Source of the DNA: Parasphingorhabdus litoris DSM 22379
GTDB taxonomy: Bacteria > Pseudomonadota > Alphaproteobacteria > Sphingomonadales > Sphingomonadaceae
Direction of reading: 5' to 3'
DNA length: 64,000 bases
Assembly (NCBI RefSeq): GCF_020906275.1
Contig: NZ_CP086727.1
Span: 2,914,001 to 2,978,000 of the forward strand
Of the stretch, positions 51,812 to 61,622 are shown in pieces. The position numbers and the translations under genes are program-made. The notes below the pieces were generated by a model. It did not search any database. It saw nothing but the letters and a program-made list of their open reading frames with translations, and was not told where the DNA came from. Numbering within the stretch: the first letter of the stretch is position 1; each line of letters starts with the position of its first letter.

Positions 51812-54800
51812 TCGGCAGGCTGAACCTTTGCCTTATCGTCCGCGTCATCACCCGGATTATAAGTCAGCATCGTCTTGCGGAGCCAAGGACCGACACGCCG
51901 TTCAAAACCATCCGCCAAACTGAAACCGGCAGGCACAATAACCAACGTCAGCAGTGTCGATACGATCAGCCCGCCAATCACGACTGTTCCCATCGGCGCA
52001 CGCCATGCGCCATCGCCGGACAGTGATACCGCGGTTGGTACCATACCAGCCGTCATGGCAACGGTGGTCATGACGATAGGCTGTGCACGTTTGTGGCCGG
52101 CATCCATGATGGCTTCAAATTTGGGAATGCCTTTCTCCATCTCCTCAATCGCAAAATCGATAAGGAGAATGGAGTTTTTACTGACAATGCCAAGTAGCAT
52201 CAGCACCCCGATCAGCACTGGCATAGACACGGGTTGGCCAACAATCCATACGAGGAATATGCCGCCAAGCGGAGCCAGAGCCAATGAACCCATATTCACC
52301 AATGGCGACATCAGGCGCTTGTACAACAACACCAATGTGGCGAAAACCAGGAGCACACCGGAGATCAGCGCAATTACAAAATTCACTGCCAATTCAGCCT
52401 GCCACTCATCTTCACCAAAAGCTTCGTTGGACACGCCGGTTGGCAAGTCTTTCATGATCGGCAGGTCAAAAATAGCCGCCATCGCTTCGCCTTTAACAAC
52501 ATCTTGCGCCAGATCAGCACCAACAAAGGTTCGCCTGTTCTGATTGTAACGTTGAATGGATGTCGGGCCGGATCCGAAGCTAATCGATGCAACGCGGCTG
52601 AGTGGTACACTGCCTCCATCCGCCGTTTGTACCGGCAGGTTTTCAATGGTCGACAGATCCGCGCGCGAGGCTTCAGGAAGCATCACTCGGATGGGTATCT
52701 GGCGATCAGACAGCGAGAACTTAGCTGCATTCTGATCTATCTCACCAAGTGTAGCGATACGAATGGTCTGACTGAGAGACGACGTCGTAACACCAAGCTG
52801 TGCCGCCAGATCAGCATAGGGCCGAATGACAATTTCAGGACGGCTGAGATCGGCGGTGACTCGCGGCGCCACGACCATATTTATGCCCTTCATTTGTTCA
52901 ACCAGTTCGGCTGCTGTGTCGTCGAGCAAGTCAGGATCAGACCCGGTCAGCATGATCGAAATATCGCGTCCCGTACCGCCACCGCCGCTTTGCGATGCAA
53001 AGGAAATCCGGGCGTCGGGAATTTGCTGCAATACCGGCGCCATATCACGCTCGAACTGGATAGACGTTTTGTCCCGTTCCGGTTTCAAGCTTACGTAGAC
53101 GGTCGCATTGGTTTCACGAACCCGGGTCAAGGCACGCAGGACCTCAGGTTGTTCATACATGATGTCGGAAACCTGATCGGCGATTTTTTCGGTTTGCTCC
53201 AGCGTGGTTCCGGGCACAACCTCGATGTTTATCCGGCTCTCATCCACATTGATGGTGGGTTGAAACTGAGACGGAGTGACGGCAAACAAAACGACCGTCA
53301 GAACGAAGGCGGCAACACCGATGCCCAACACCCAAATACGGTGATCCAATGAACGGGCCTTGAAACGCTCGATCCGGTAGAAATACCAATCAGCGAACCG
53401 CCCACCGATACCGCCAATTACAAGGCGAAGGACCAGTGCCACAATTGCGCCAGCTAACAACCCGGCAACAATGCCAAGAATCAGGCCGATCATAGCACGG
53501 AAAAAATCACTCGTTATGATCTCTGTCAGGAAGCCGCTAATCGCAGAACCTGTCATTGCCGCAACGCCAACAAAAACCGAAAATATGATCGCAAACAGAA
53601 CGAAACCGATCAGATATTGCCACCAAGCCGCACTGGCCGGTGTCAGTTTTGCTCTTGCCTCATCGGCGTCAGAACGATCCAGCGACCAATTGAGCAGAAC
53701 CATATAACGGTCCATCCATACGCCCTCGCCGTGTTCGGCATGGCCCTTAGCTTTCAGGAAATAAGCCGCGACCATCGGCGTAATCATTCGCGCCACAGCC
53801 AGACTCATCAACACCGAGATCACCACAGTTATCCCGAAATTTTTGAAAAACTGTCCAGAAATACCTGGCATCAGGCCAACGGGGAGAAAGACGGCAACGA
53901 TACAGAAGGATGTCGCCACAACGGCCAGACCAATTTCATCGGCTGCATCAATCGACGCCTGATAGGCGGTTTTGCCCATGCGCATATGGCGCACGATATT
54001 CTCAATCTCCACAATGGCATCATCGACCAGAACGCCGGCCACCAAGCCGAGAGCGAGGAGCGAGAGGAAATTCAGGTTGAAACCCAGCAAATCCATGAAC
54101 CAGAAGGTCGGAATTGCGGACAAAGGAATGGCAATGGCCGAGATAACCGTGGCACGCCAATCCCTGAGAAACAGGAAGACTACGACAACAGCAAGCAGCG
54201 CGCCTTCGATCATCGCAAGCATCGAACTCTTATATTGTGACCTTGTATACTCGACACTTGTCCCAAGAGAAATAAACTCGACACCTTCATTTTCGGTCGA
54301 GATTTTCTCCATCATCTCCACGGCCTCATCATAGACCGTAACGTCGGAAGCACCCCGCGCGCGGGACATGGCAAAGTTGACGACCTCTTGTCCCTGCACC
54401 TTGCTTATGGAACTGCGCTCACCGAAAGAATCACTGACATCCGCCACGCTGCTCAGCTTTACCGTAGAGCCATTACCCAATGGGATTTGGGCCTGTGACA
54501 AAGCAAAGGCATCATCAGCATTGCCCAAAACTCTAAGCGACTGCCGTGTCCCGCCAATTTCAGCCTGACCACCAGCAGCATTTATGTTGATCTGTCTGAG
54601 AACATTATTGATCTGCGTCGCCGTTACACCCAGCGCCTGCATCCGTTCTGGTTTCAAGATAACGCGGATTTCCCGGTCCACCCCGCCAAAACGGTCGACC
54701 TCTGCCATACCATCAATGGTCAGCAGGTTTTTCGACACCGTATCATCGACAAACCAGCTCAGCTCCTCGATTGTCATGTCATCGGCTTTTACCGCAAAAT

Positions 54801-55227
54801 AGCCAATCGGCTCTCCGACAACATCGACCTTGTTAATCTGCGGCTCTAATATACCTTCCGGAAGCGATCCACGTGTCTGATCCACCGAGTTTTTGACTTC
54901 GTTGACCGCTTCGTTCGTGTCCGTACCGATTTCAAATTCAACGAAAGTCCTGCTGCTTCCTTCGCTGGCCGTGGAGCTTATATTTTTAACGCCACTAATA
55001 CCGCGAACCGCAGCTTCAATACGCTGTGTAATCTGGTTTTCAATTTCGGTCGGTGCAGCACCTGGCTGAGAAATAACCACCCTGACCGCGGGAAACTCCA
55101 CATCCGGGTTGTTAACGATATCCATGCGATTAAAGCTCAGGATACCTGCCAACAGCATAGCCGTGAACAGGACCAGTGGCACTACTGGGTTACGCGTCGA
55201 CCAAGCAGATATATTACGCAAATTCAT
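51808..55227 (-). CDS. RND efflux permease with extra mid-protein membrane segments
   Basis: Proton-driven inner-membrane drug or solute pump of 1139 residues, HAE1/AcrB-like, longer than the usual ~1030-1050. WSTRNPVVPLVLFTAMLLAG is helix 1, and the TM4 Asp motif DDAIVEIENIVRHMRMG is present. GGTGRDISIMLTGSDPDLLD and VVIGGLIVSTLLTLVIVPAG are in the second half. Between TM6 and TM7, residues about 530-612, WWQYLIGFVLFAIIFSVFVG and MIGLILGIVAGLLAGAIVAL are two added hydrophobic segments. It starts 3 bases after the adaptor stop. Substrate unknown. Confidence 0.95.
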   Translation of the reverse strand: MNLRNISAWSTRNPVVPLVLFTAMLLAGILSFNRMDIVNNPDVEFPAVRVVISQPGAAPTEIENQITQRIEAAVRGISGVKNISSTASEGSSRTFVEFEIGTDTNEAVNEVKNSVDQTRGSLPEGILEPQINKVDVVGEPIGYFAVKADDMTIEELSWFVDDTVSKNLLTIDGMAEVDRFGGVDREIRVILKPERMQALGVTATQINNVLRQININAAGGQAEIGGTRQSLRVLGNADDAFALSQAQIPLGNGSTVKLSSVADVSDSFGERSSISKVQGQEVVNFAMSRARGASDVTVYDEAVEMMEKISTENEGVEFISLGTSVEYTRSQYKSSMLAMIEGALLAVVVVFLFLRDWRATVISAIAIPLSAIPTFWFMDLLGFNLNFLSLLALGLVAGVLVDDAIVEIENIVRHMRMGKTAYQASIDAADEIGLAVVATSFCIVAVFLPVGLMPGISGQFFKNFGITVVISVLMSLAVARMITPMVAAYFLKAKGHAEHGEGVWMDRYMVLLNWSLDRSDADEARAKLTPASAAWWQYLIGFVLFAIIFSVFVGVAAMTGSAISGFLTEIITSDFFRAMIGLILGIVAGLLAGAIVALVLRLVIGGIGGRFADWYFYRIERFKARSLDHRIWVLGIGVAAFVLTVVLFAVTPSQFQPTINVDESRINIEVVPGTTLEQTEKIADQVSDIMYEQPEVLRALTRVRETNATVYVSLKPERDKTSIQFERDMAPVLQQIPDARISFASQSGGGGTGRDISIMLTGSDPDLLDDTAAELVEQMKGINMVVAPRVTADLSRPEIVIRPYADLAAQLGVTTSSLSQTIRIATLGEIDQNAAKFSLSDRQIPIRVMLPEASRADLSTIENLPVQTADGGSVPLSRVASISFGSGPTSIQRYNQNRRTFVGADLAQDVVKGEAMAAIFDLPIMKDLPTGVSNEAFGEDEWQAELAVNFVIALISGVLLVFATLVLLYKRLMSPLVNMGSLALAPLGGIFLVWIVGQPVSMPVLIGVLMLLGIVSKNSILLIDFAIEEMEKGIPKFEAIMDAGHKRAQPIVMTTVAMTAGMVPTAVSLSGDGAWRAPMGTVVIGGLIVSTLLTLVIVPAGFSLADGFERRVGPWLRKTMLTYNPGDDADDKAKVQPAE

Positions 55228-55230
55228 GGA

Positions 55231-56415
55231 TCAGGCGCCTGCCTCTTTTTTCTGCAAAGCGGGTTTGACCGTCTCTCCTGGATTCAGGAAACCACCAGCT
55301 CGCAAAACAACCCGCTCGGTGCCATTTAAACCCGAACTTATCGAAACACCGGCGCTGGAAACTGGACCAGTCACAACATCCCGGCGCACTGCCTTGTCAT
55401 CTTTGTCAACAATATAGACGAACGCGCCTTTGCTATCATTCTGCAACGCTGATTCTGGCAATACTGAGGCAACAGTAGAACCACTGGTTATTCTCGCACT
55501 CGCAAAGCCACCTGGACGCAGAGCGCTGTCATAGCTCAGTGCAATTTTTGCTATGCCTTGCCGTGACTGCGAGTCAATCATTGGTGAAATTTGCCAAATT
55601 TGCCCGGTCAGCACCTTGTCTGTACCCACGGGAATGACCTCGGTGTTCACACCAACCGCCACATTTGCCAGATCACTTTCGCTCAGCTGAGCCTGCAATT
55701 CCATTTCGCCATTTTGAGCCAACCGGAATAGAATTCCGCTGCCCGCGCTCACCGTTTGTCCGACCTCAACACTGCGCTCCAGAACAAAACCGCCCTTTGG
55801 TGCAACAATGTTCAAAAAATTGTTCCGCGCGCGTGCTTCGCCCAACTGTGCCTGGTTAACACGCAGCTGTGCAGCATTTGAGTCACGCGTCGCCGTCAGC
55901 CGATCGATATCCGCTTTTGAAATAAACCCACGTTCGACCAGCGCAGCCGCACGGTCAAGATTAGCCTGCGCCAAGTTCAAATCTGCCCTGGCAGAAGCAA
56001 CCAAGGCTGCCCACCGCGCCACTTGCTGATTCTGAACCGAACGATCAATGCTCGCCATGATCTGACCAGGTTTCACCCAGTCACCAGCATCGACATATAC
56101 TTGGGTTACACGACCACCCTCGCCGACAACGCCGACCGGAATTTCACGTCGGGCCGCCAGCGTTCCAGTGGCATTAATGGTGCGGACAACATCCTTGGTG
56201 CCCGGAATTACCACGGTAACCACCGGTGCCTGGCTCTCCGCAGGGGGAGCCTCGCCAGAGCCGAAGAATAACTGATAGGCAAGCACCGCCAAAATAGCGG
56301 CCACCACCGCAATCGCAGCGATCACTAAAGGCTTTCTGCTCCGCGCCTCTTCATCGCCATCTTCTAGGGTCGAGACGTCGACATCTTCGCCGGAAATTTT
56401 CGATTCATAGTTCAT
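55231..56415 (-). CDS. RND periplasmic adaptor (membrane fusion protein)
   Basis: HlyD/AcrA-type adaptor of 394 residues. A single N-terminal helix (LVIAAIAVVAAILAVLAYQL) anchors it. TGTLAARREIPVGVVGEGGR VTQVYVDAGDWVKPGQIMAS is the lipoyl half, LNLAQANLDRAAALVERGFI the helical hairpin, and GFVLERSVEVGQTVSAGSGI the second lipoyl half. The first gene of the adaptor-permease-DUF445 operon. ATG at 56415 is chosen; a TTG two codons upstream is also possible. No outer-membrane factor is next to it. Confidence 0.94.
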   Translation of the reverse strand: MNYESKISGEDVDVSTLEDGDEEARSRKPLVIAAIAVVAAILAVLAYQLFFGSGEAPPAESQAPVVTVVIPGTKDVVRTINATGTLAARREIPVGVVGEGGRVTQVYVDAGDWVKPGQIMASIDRSVQNQQVARWAALVASARADLNLAQANLDRAAALVERGFISKADIDRLTATRDSNAAQLRVNQAQLGEARARNNFLNIVAPKGGFVLERSVEVGQTVSAGSGILFRLAQNGEMELQAQLSESDLANVAVGVNTEVIPVGTDKVLTGQIWQISPMIDSQSRQGIAKIALSYDSALRPGGFASARITSGSTVASVLPESALQNDSKGAFVYIVDKDDKAVRRDVVTGPVSSAGVSISSGLNGTERVVLRAGGFLNPGETVKPALQKKEAGA

Positions 56416-56616
56416 ATTCAATACTCGTCAGCCAGCCTTTATCCTGTTTTTGCGCTGCAATATACAAAGAATCACTGGAACGCGGGGAAAAAATCTATTT
56501 CTGCAACCGGTGTATTATATCAATAAATCAGTTATCACAAGCCCGAACAATCACCCATGCAAATGCTGACCTTTAGACGTTGCCAAATTACCATAGCCGC
56601 ATCCATTGTCACATGA

Positions 56617-56650
56617 AAAAGGCTGACTCTACTGAGCCAGCCTTTTGTTT
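56617..56650 (-). terminator. Terminator after the GlsB-type gene
   Basis: AAAAGGCTG-A-CTC and GAG-C-CAGCCTTTT form a stem of 9+3 pairs with a TACT loop, and the minus-strand transcript ends in a T-rich run. It lies between the GlsB-type stop (56677) and the RND adaptor start. It may work in both directions, because the plus strand also ends in TTTT-G-TTTTTT. Confidence 0.75.
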
Positions 56651-56676
56651 TTTCAATAAAATATAGGCTGCTTCGT

Positions 56677-56952
56677 TTAACGGACGCGCCCCCGCTTGAT
56701 TAAATTAACAATACCCAGAAGCACGATTGCTCCACCAAAAGCCACCAGCAAGGTCATTGGGCTGAATGGTGCATCTCGAAGATTTTGCGTGCCGCCAGTG
56801 AAGAAGCTGAACAGCCAGCCACCCAACATCGAACCGACACAGCCCACAACAATGTTCCAGAAAATGCCCATTGATGCATCCCGGCCCATAACGATACTCG
56901 CGAGCCATCCGATAATGCCGCCCATCACAAGCGCGATGATAAAGTTAATCAT
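56677..56952 (-). CDS. GlsB/YeaQ/YmgE-family stress membrane protein
   Basis: Small inner-membrane protein of 91 residues in the transglycosylase-associated family. MINFIIALVMGGIIGWLASI is the first helix, GIFWNIVVGCVGSMLGGWLF the second, and LVAFGGAIVLLGIVNLI the third. Members respond to general and acid stress; mechanism unknown. ATG at 56952 follows AGGAGG; longer upstream frames are rejected. Confidence 0.93.
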   Translation of the reverse strand: MINFIIALVMGGIIGWLASIVMGRDASMGIFWNIVVGCVGSMLGGWLFSFFTGGTQNLRDAPFSPMTLLVAFGGAIVLLGIVNLIKRGRVR

Positions 56953-57053
56953 GTCTTCCTCCTGATCCATTTCTGGCCTGTTTGCTCGGGCCAATGGCCA
57001 TATCTTATACAAATGATGGCCCGAAACCAGAAAATAGTCGCGCTAACATAATG

Positions 57054-57083
57054 AAAAGGCCTCGGAAACGAATTTCCGAGGCC
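57054..57083 (-). terminator. Terminator after the SciP gene
   Basis: GGCCTCGGAAA at 57058-57068 and TTTCCGAGGCC at 57073-57083 form a perfect 11-bp stem with a CGAA loop. On the minus strand the last arm is followed by TTTT (complement of 57054-57057). It lies 76 bases beyond the DUF1153/SciP stop at 57160. Confidence 0.8.
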
Positions 57084-57159
57084 TCCAAACCATTAATATT
57101 GATGCTTAATTCAGCGACACCGCCGCGCAGCCAGATTCACACTGATGTTAAACTTGCTA

Positions 57160-57459
57160 TCAATATTTTTGCTGACGCTCATAAAGGTCGCGATAATGCT
57201 GGATCCGCGTTACGCGCAGTCCAGGCATGCCGGAGCGGTCAACAGCCCGCTGCCAAGAAGCAAATTCTTCCAACGACAGACTGTAACGATCGCAAACCTC
57301 ATCAACCGTCAAAAGGCCGCCATTTACCGCCGCAACAACTTCCGCCTTGCGCCGAACCACCCAGCGGGTTGTACCCGGATTGGGCAAATCAGCTATAGTC
57401 AATGGTTCACCCAATGGGCCAACTACTTGTGCTGGTTTAATTTCCTGGTTCTCGATCAT
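57160..57459 (-). CDS. sciP: DUF1153 cell-cycle regulator, SciP type
   Basis: DNA-binding CtrA inhibitor of 99 residues. LTIADLPNPGTTRWVVRRKA and EVVAAVNGGLLTVDEVCDRY and SLSLEEFASWQRAVDRSGMP are the DUF1153 block, ending in LRVTRIQHYRDLYE. In Caulobacter SciP binds near CtrA-activated promoters and blocks their early activation. It is monocistronic, closed by a strong terminator. I see no TTAA-N7-TTAA in its own 114-bp upstream gap, whereas two occur in the PEP-CTERM promoter elsewhere in this window. Confidence 0.92.
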   Translation of the reverse strand: MIENQEIKPAQVVGPLGEPLTIADLPNPGTTRWVVRRKAEVVAAVNGGLLTVDEVCDRYSLSLEEFASWQRAVDRSGMPGLRVTRIQHYRDLYERQQKY

Positions 57460-57573
57460 ACTACCCTCAAAATACGCCTTGCGGCATTTCGCTCTAAATC
57501 AAAATATGTTTACATCTTTAGACATAGAGTTTTTCAAACTACTAAATCACCAAGGTAAAGAACGCGTTCATAT

Positions 57574-57903
57574 TTACGATTGCGCTCCATCATTCGGTGA
57601 TTTCTCACGCAACAGATCCGGCCGGAAATTGCCCTTCTCAAAAATGCGCGCGCTTTTCACAAGCGGGCTTCGCATAGGAAGCTCGCCGGCAAAAAACTTG
57701 ATCCGATCTCCCACTGGCCCACGGCTGGAGTGGTTTGGCTTTGCAGCCAGACCTTTCCGCCGTGCAAGATATGCACGTGCCGATGGAGAAAGAGCCTGAC
57801 GCGCGATCGCATGCGCAATCAGGGCTTCATGAGCGCTGTCTGCATCTGCATCCGTATCGGCACTGGTCTTGGTCAGACTCTTATGCGGGAAGTTCATTTC
57901 CAT
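57574..57903 (-). CDS. Small hypothetical protein
   Basis: Protein of about 109 residues, not recognised. It has an acidic low-complexity N-terminus (ADTDADADSAHE), a helical part ALIAHAIARQALSPSARAYL and a basic tail (ARRKGLAAKPNHSS). No membrane segment or enzyme motif. The ATG at 57903 has AAGGG upstream; an ATG two codons later or one 17 codons earlier is possible. It lies between SciP and mnmA and may be a small regulator. Confidence 0.5.
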   Translation of the reverse strand: MEMNFPHKSLTKTSADTDADADSAHEALIAHAIARQALSPSARAYLARRKGLAAKPNHSSRGPVGDRIKFFAGELPMRSPLVKSARIFEKGNFRPDLLREKSPNDGAQS

Positions 57904-58102
57904 GAGCACCCTTCTAGCGACGAAGATATAAACATCCGTAAAGGAAGCGTTCACGCGCTCTTAGGACTGGTTAAGCAAATCTTCCTTTCCATTCGCCTTT
58001 TCGTCCCAATATGAACCAGAACGGCATTTGAACCGACGAGTTAACAGCAATTTTGCGTAATACTGGCGCTGTACACGGTTCATCGTTAAAGGACGTGGCG
58101 AT

Positions 58103-59236
58103 ATGGCAAACCGAATCAACAATGAATTTCAGCTCGGGGACGATCTGATGGGCAAACGCATCGTCGTTGCGATGTCCGGCGGCGTCGATTCGAGCGTTGT
58201 CGCCGCGCTGGCTGCACGCACCGGTGCGGAGACGATCGGCATCACGCTGCAGCTCTATGATCATGGCGAAGCGGTGGGCCGTGCTGGCAGCTGCTGCGCG
58301 GGACAGGATATTCGCGATGCACGTCAGGTCGCTGAAAAGCTCGGCATTGCGCATTATGTCTTTGATCATGCCAGCCGCTTTCAGGAATCGGTCATGGATG
58401 TCTTCGCCGACGAATATATGGCCGGGCGTACGCCCATCCCCTGCGTGCAATGTAATATGGGCGTGAAATTTACCGACCTTTTAAATCTGTCCCGTGAACT
58501 GGGAGCGGATTGCCTCGCCACCGGCCACTATGTCCGGCGCGTGATGGGCGAACATGGTTCCGAGCTGCACCGGGCGATGGATCCTGCCCGCGACCAGAGC
58601 TATTTCTTGTTCGCCACGACACAGGACCAGCTCGACTATCTCCGCTTCCCGCTGGGCGACATGCCTAAAGATGAAGTGCGCGAGATTGCGAAAGACATGG
58701 GCCTAGCCGTCGCCTTCAAACCGGATAGTCAGGATATCTGCTTCGTACCGGATGGCGACTATGCCAAGGTCGTGCGCAAGCTCCGCCCCGAAGCCGACGA
58801 CGATGGCGAGATTGTCCATATCGATGGCACCGTCATGGGCCGGCACAAGGGCCTGATCCATTATACAGTCGGTCAGCGCAAGGGACTGGAGATTGGCGGA
58901 CAGGCCGAGCCGCTTTATGTCATTCGCCTGGAACCGGAAACCAAACGCGTCTTTGTCGGGCCGAAACAGGCTTTGGCGGTAGCGTCTGCGACCTTACGCG
59001 ATATCAACTGGATTGGCGGCGACTTTGAAGGACCCATGCAGGTCAAAGTCCGCTCCATGGCCAAGCCTACTCATGCCCGGCTGGAAGGCGATACGCTACG
59101 CTTCCACAATCCCGAATATGGCGTGTCCCCGGGACAGGCAGCGGTCTTCTATCATAAGGATCGCGTTCTTGGCGGCGGCTGGATTGAGAAAACCGGTGCG
59201 GTTTCCCAACAATGGTTAGCCGCTGCCACGGCCTGA
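58103..59236 (+). CDS. mnmA: tRNA 2-thiouridylase MnmA
   Basis: Sulfurates U34 of tRNA Glu, Gln and Lys; 377 residues. The ATP pyrophosphatase motif AMSGGVDSS is at about residues 23-31. The catalytic Cys pair lies in [16 protein letters not shown] and [21 protein letters not shown] and [16 protein letters not shown] follow, with a beta-barrel domain at the end. An ATG at 58148 is an alternative start with a better ribosome site. Complete. Confidence 0.96.
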   Translation: MANRINNEFQLGDDLMGKRIVVAMSGGVDSSVVAALAARTGAETIGITLQLYDHGEAVGRAGSCCAGQDIRDARQVAEKLGIAHYVFDHASRFQESVMDVFADEYMAGRTPIPCVQCNMGVKFTDLLNLSRELGADCLATGHYVRRVMGEHGSELHRAMDPARDQSYFLFATTQDQLDYLRFPLGDMPKDEVREIAKDMGLAVAFKPDSQDICFVPDGDYAKVVRKLRPEADDDGEIVHIDGTVMGRHKGLIHYTVGQRKGLEIGGQAEPLYVIRLEPETKRVFVGPKQALAVASATLRDINWIGGDFEGPMQVKVRSMAKPTHARLEGDTLRFHNPEYGVSPGQAAVFYHKDRVLGGGWIEKTGAVSQQWLAAATA

Positions 59237-59244
59237 CGCACTGC

Positions 59245-59616
59245 CTAATCGGCTTCGGCCTCGGTCAGGATTACACAGCCCCAGCCTTCGCGAAACTCGG
59301 CTGTCGCCGATGCGAGCAAAGGAACCGATGCGGTGACATGGCGTTTCTCGTCATCCAACGATAAGCTGATCACTTCCATGCCGGGTTCAAAATCCTTTTC
59401 GCAGTCGGTCAGATCACGCCCACCAACATAGTGACAAGAACAGGCGACACGGGCCCCATAGGCCGTTCCGATGCCAAGCTGTCCTTTGATAAAGCTATAA
59501 TTATAGGCAAAGACAGCGGCTAGGATCAGCAAGAACAGTGCTAATATATATAAGGCCACCCGGCCTTTACGACTTTTGGGCTGGGAAGCGGATTCGGTAT
59601 TATTTACAGTTGCCAT
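59245..59616 (-). CDS. Small membrane-anchored hypothetical protein
   Basis: Protein of 123 residues with one N-terminal helix (LYILALFLLILAAVFAY) and a soluble part containing paired cysteines: VACSCHYVGGRDLTDC and GWGCVILTEAE. The Cys-x-Cys and spaced cysteines could bind metal or form disulfides. No ribosome site is clear. Its start is only 23 bases from that of the divergent serine hydrolase, so their promoters must overlap coding sequence. Unknown function. Confidence 0.65.
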   Translation of the reverse strand: MATVNNTESASQPKSRKGRVALYILALFLLILAAVFAYNYSFIKGQLGIGTAYGARVACSCHYVGGRDLTDCEKDFEPGMEVISLSLDDEKRHVTASVPLLASATAEFREGWGCVILTEAEAD

Positions 59617-59639
59617 AGCTGCACTTATTGGTGCAACGC

Positions 59640-60785
59640 ATGTTGATGCACAAGATTAAAATCGCCGCCCTGTCTGCTCTTGCACTTGCCCTTTCTGGCT
59701 GTGGTGCCAGTGATGAGCCTGCTGCACCACCACCCAAAACTGCCGAAGAGCTGGCTTATATATCGGATGCCAGCCCAATCCCAAAAGCTCGGCTGGACGC
59801 TGCGATTTCGCCGCTCTTCGATGATCCTGCCATGGCGGAGACCCGTGCGTTGCTAATCATGTATCGCGGCAAGATTATCGCAGAACGCTATGGCGAAGAC
59901 TATGACGAAGATACACGCTTTATCAGTTGGTCGATGGCGAAATCCTTTACCGGTGCGTTGATCGGCTTTCTGGTTGCGGACGGACGGCTGGTGCTTGATG
60001 ATCCGGCCCCGGTCCCTGCCTGGCAGCGGCCCGGCGATCCGCGCGGCGACATCACTTTGCGCCAGTTAATCCATATGTCATCAGGCCTTGATCATACCGA
60101 AGTACCCGAAGAAGGCGGAGCGACGGTGTTTGAGGCAGACACCAACCGCATGCTGTTCCTCGATGGCGCATCCAATGTGGCTGGCTATGCCGAGGCGCGC
60201 CCGATGGAAGCAGAGCCCGGCGCAAAGTTCGAATATAGCACGGCGACCAGCATGATCCTGGCCGACATCATCACTCGAACACTGACCAACAGCACCGACC
60301 CAGAAGTGCGGCGGAACGCGGCCATGCGTTTCATTCGGGGCCGGTTGCTTGAGCCATTGGGCATGGACGGAACCTATTTTGAGTTTGATGCCAATGGCAC
60401 CTTCCTCGGCGGCAGCATCATTCAGGCCAGCGCCCGTGATTATGCCACATTTGGCGAGTTTCTCCGCAACAATGGCGCCCGCAAAGGCGCGCAGCATCTC
60501 CCCGTCAGCTGGGTTCAGTTCATGCGGACATCATCAGCTAATGATCCGGCTTATGGCGGCCATATCTGGCTGAACAAGAAACGCCCGGAAGGCCGCAATC
60601 AGGTTCTTTTTCCCGACATGGCGCCCGACACAGTGTTTGCGGCTCTGGGCCATCTCGGACAACAGATCGTCGTTTCGCCGGACCAGAAGCTTACGGTCGT
60701 GCGGCTCGGCAAGACACAGGATAATGTCTTGCGTCCGATGAGCGATCAGATCGGCCGGATCGTAGCAATGTTTCCAACCGACTGA
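59640..60785 (+). CDS. Lipoprotein serine hydrolase, beta-lactamase-like family
   Basis: Beta-lactamase-fold serine hydrolase of about 381 residues with a lipoprotein signal ending LALALSGCGAS. The Ser-x-x-Lys is SMAK with S98 and K101 in FISWSMAKSFTGALIG. YSTATSMILADI carries the Tyr motif, and HLGQQIVVSPDQKLTVVRLG the C-terminal block. LIHMSSGLDHTEVPEEGG is a common feature of this group. Starts at 59640 (ATG) or 59646 (ATG); a TTG at 59628 is unlikely. Convergent with the PhzF-type gene. Confidence 0.9.
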   Translation: MLMHKIKIAALSALALALSGCGASDEPAAPPPKTAEELAYISDASPIPKARLDAAISPLFDDPAMAETRALLIMYRGKIIAERYGEDYDEDTRFISWSMAKSFTGALIGFLVADGRLVLDDPAPVPAWQRPGDPRGDITLRQLIHMSSGLDHTEVPEEGGATVFEADTNRMLFLDGASNVAGYAEARPMEAEPGAKFEYSTATSMILADIITRTLTNSTDPEVRRNAAMRFIRGRLLEPLGMDGTYFEFDANGTFLGGSIIQASARDYATFGEFLRNNGARKGAQHLPVSWVQFMRTSSANDPAYGGHIWLNKKRPEGRNQVLFPDMAPDTVFAALGHLGQQIVVSPDQKLTVVRLGKTQDNVLRPMSDQIGRIVAMFPTD

Positions 60786-60803
60786 CGGCGGCACGGGAAC
60801 GCG

Positions 60804-61622
60804 CTACAACCGAAACAGCCCCTCAACCACGGTCACACATTTGCCGCCGAGCCATGCCCGGGGATTATCCGGATCCTCATCAAACCGGCAATGAACATAA
60901 CCGCCGCGGTCGCTGGCCTGGTAGGCGGTGAAGCTATCGCGGCCCAATTGCCCCGCCCAATAGGGCGTCAGCACCGCATGCGCTGACCCCGTCACACTAT
61001 CTTCATCGACTCCCGCACCAGGCACAAAGACGCGGCTGAGCACATCGGTATCCTTACCTGGTGCGGTGCAGATAAACTGTTCATTCCCCAATGCCGCCAG
61101 CGCCTTCATATCAGGCTTGAGCGCCAACACCTCATCAGCAGTTGCATAGCGGATGACATTATAGCGACCTTCATGAAATTGTGTCTCAACCGGGCTCCCG
61201 CCAATCAGGGCAACGATATCCGGCCGCTTTTTGGGCGCCGGCGGATAGGCCGGAAGGTCGAGCGCATAGCCCTCCCTTTCCCGGACCATCTGCAATATTC
61301 CGGCTTGCCGCGTGCGAAACGTGACCTGATCCTTATCCGGATTTTGCGACAATATAATATGCCCGCTGGCCAGCGTTGCATGTCCGCACAAAGCAATTTC
61401 CACTGATGGCGTGAACCAGCGCAGTTCGTAATCCGCCTCACCCGTCGCGTCGGGCAGGTAAAAGGCGGTTTCGGCGAAGTTATTCTCTTCACCAATGGCC
61501 TGTAGGACATCATCATCGAGCCAGCTTTCGAGCGGCATCACCGCCGCCTGATTGCCGGTAAAGGGCCGATCCGCAAAGGCATCGACATGATAATAGGGTA
61601 ATATCCCGTTTTCCTGCGTCAT
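60804..61622 (-). CDS. PhzF-family isomerase
   Basis: Isomerase/epimerase-fold protein of 272 residues. ILPYYHVDAFADRPFTGNQA with the conserved DAF, ENNFAETAFYLPD with the catalytic Glu, RWFTPSVEIALCGHATLASG and VDEDSVTGSAHAVLTPYWAG are PhzF hallmarks. It is a broad family, so phenazine synthesis is not implied. The ATG overlaps the pdxH stop as ATGA, so the two are coupled. Confidence 0.94.
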   Translation of the reverse strand: MTQENGILPYYHVDAFADRPFTGNQAAVMPLESWLDDDVLQAIGEENNFAETAFYLPDATGEADYELRWFTPSVEIALCGHATLASGHIILSQNPDKDQVTFRTRQAGILQMVREREGYALDLPAYPPAPKKRPDIVALIGGSPVETQFHEGRYNVIRYATADEVLALKPDMKALAALGNEQFICTAPGKDTDVLSRVFVPGAGVDEDSVTGSAHAVLTPYWAGQLGRDSFTAYQASDRGGYVHCRFDEDPDNPRAWLGGKCVTVVEGLFRL

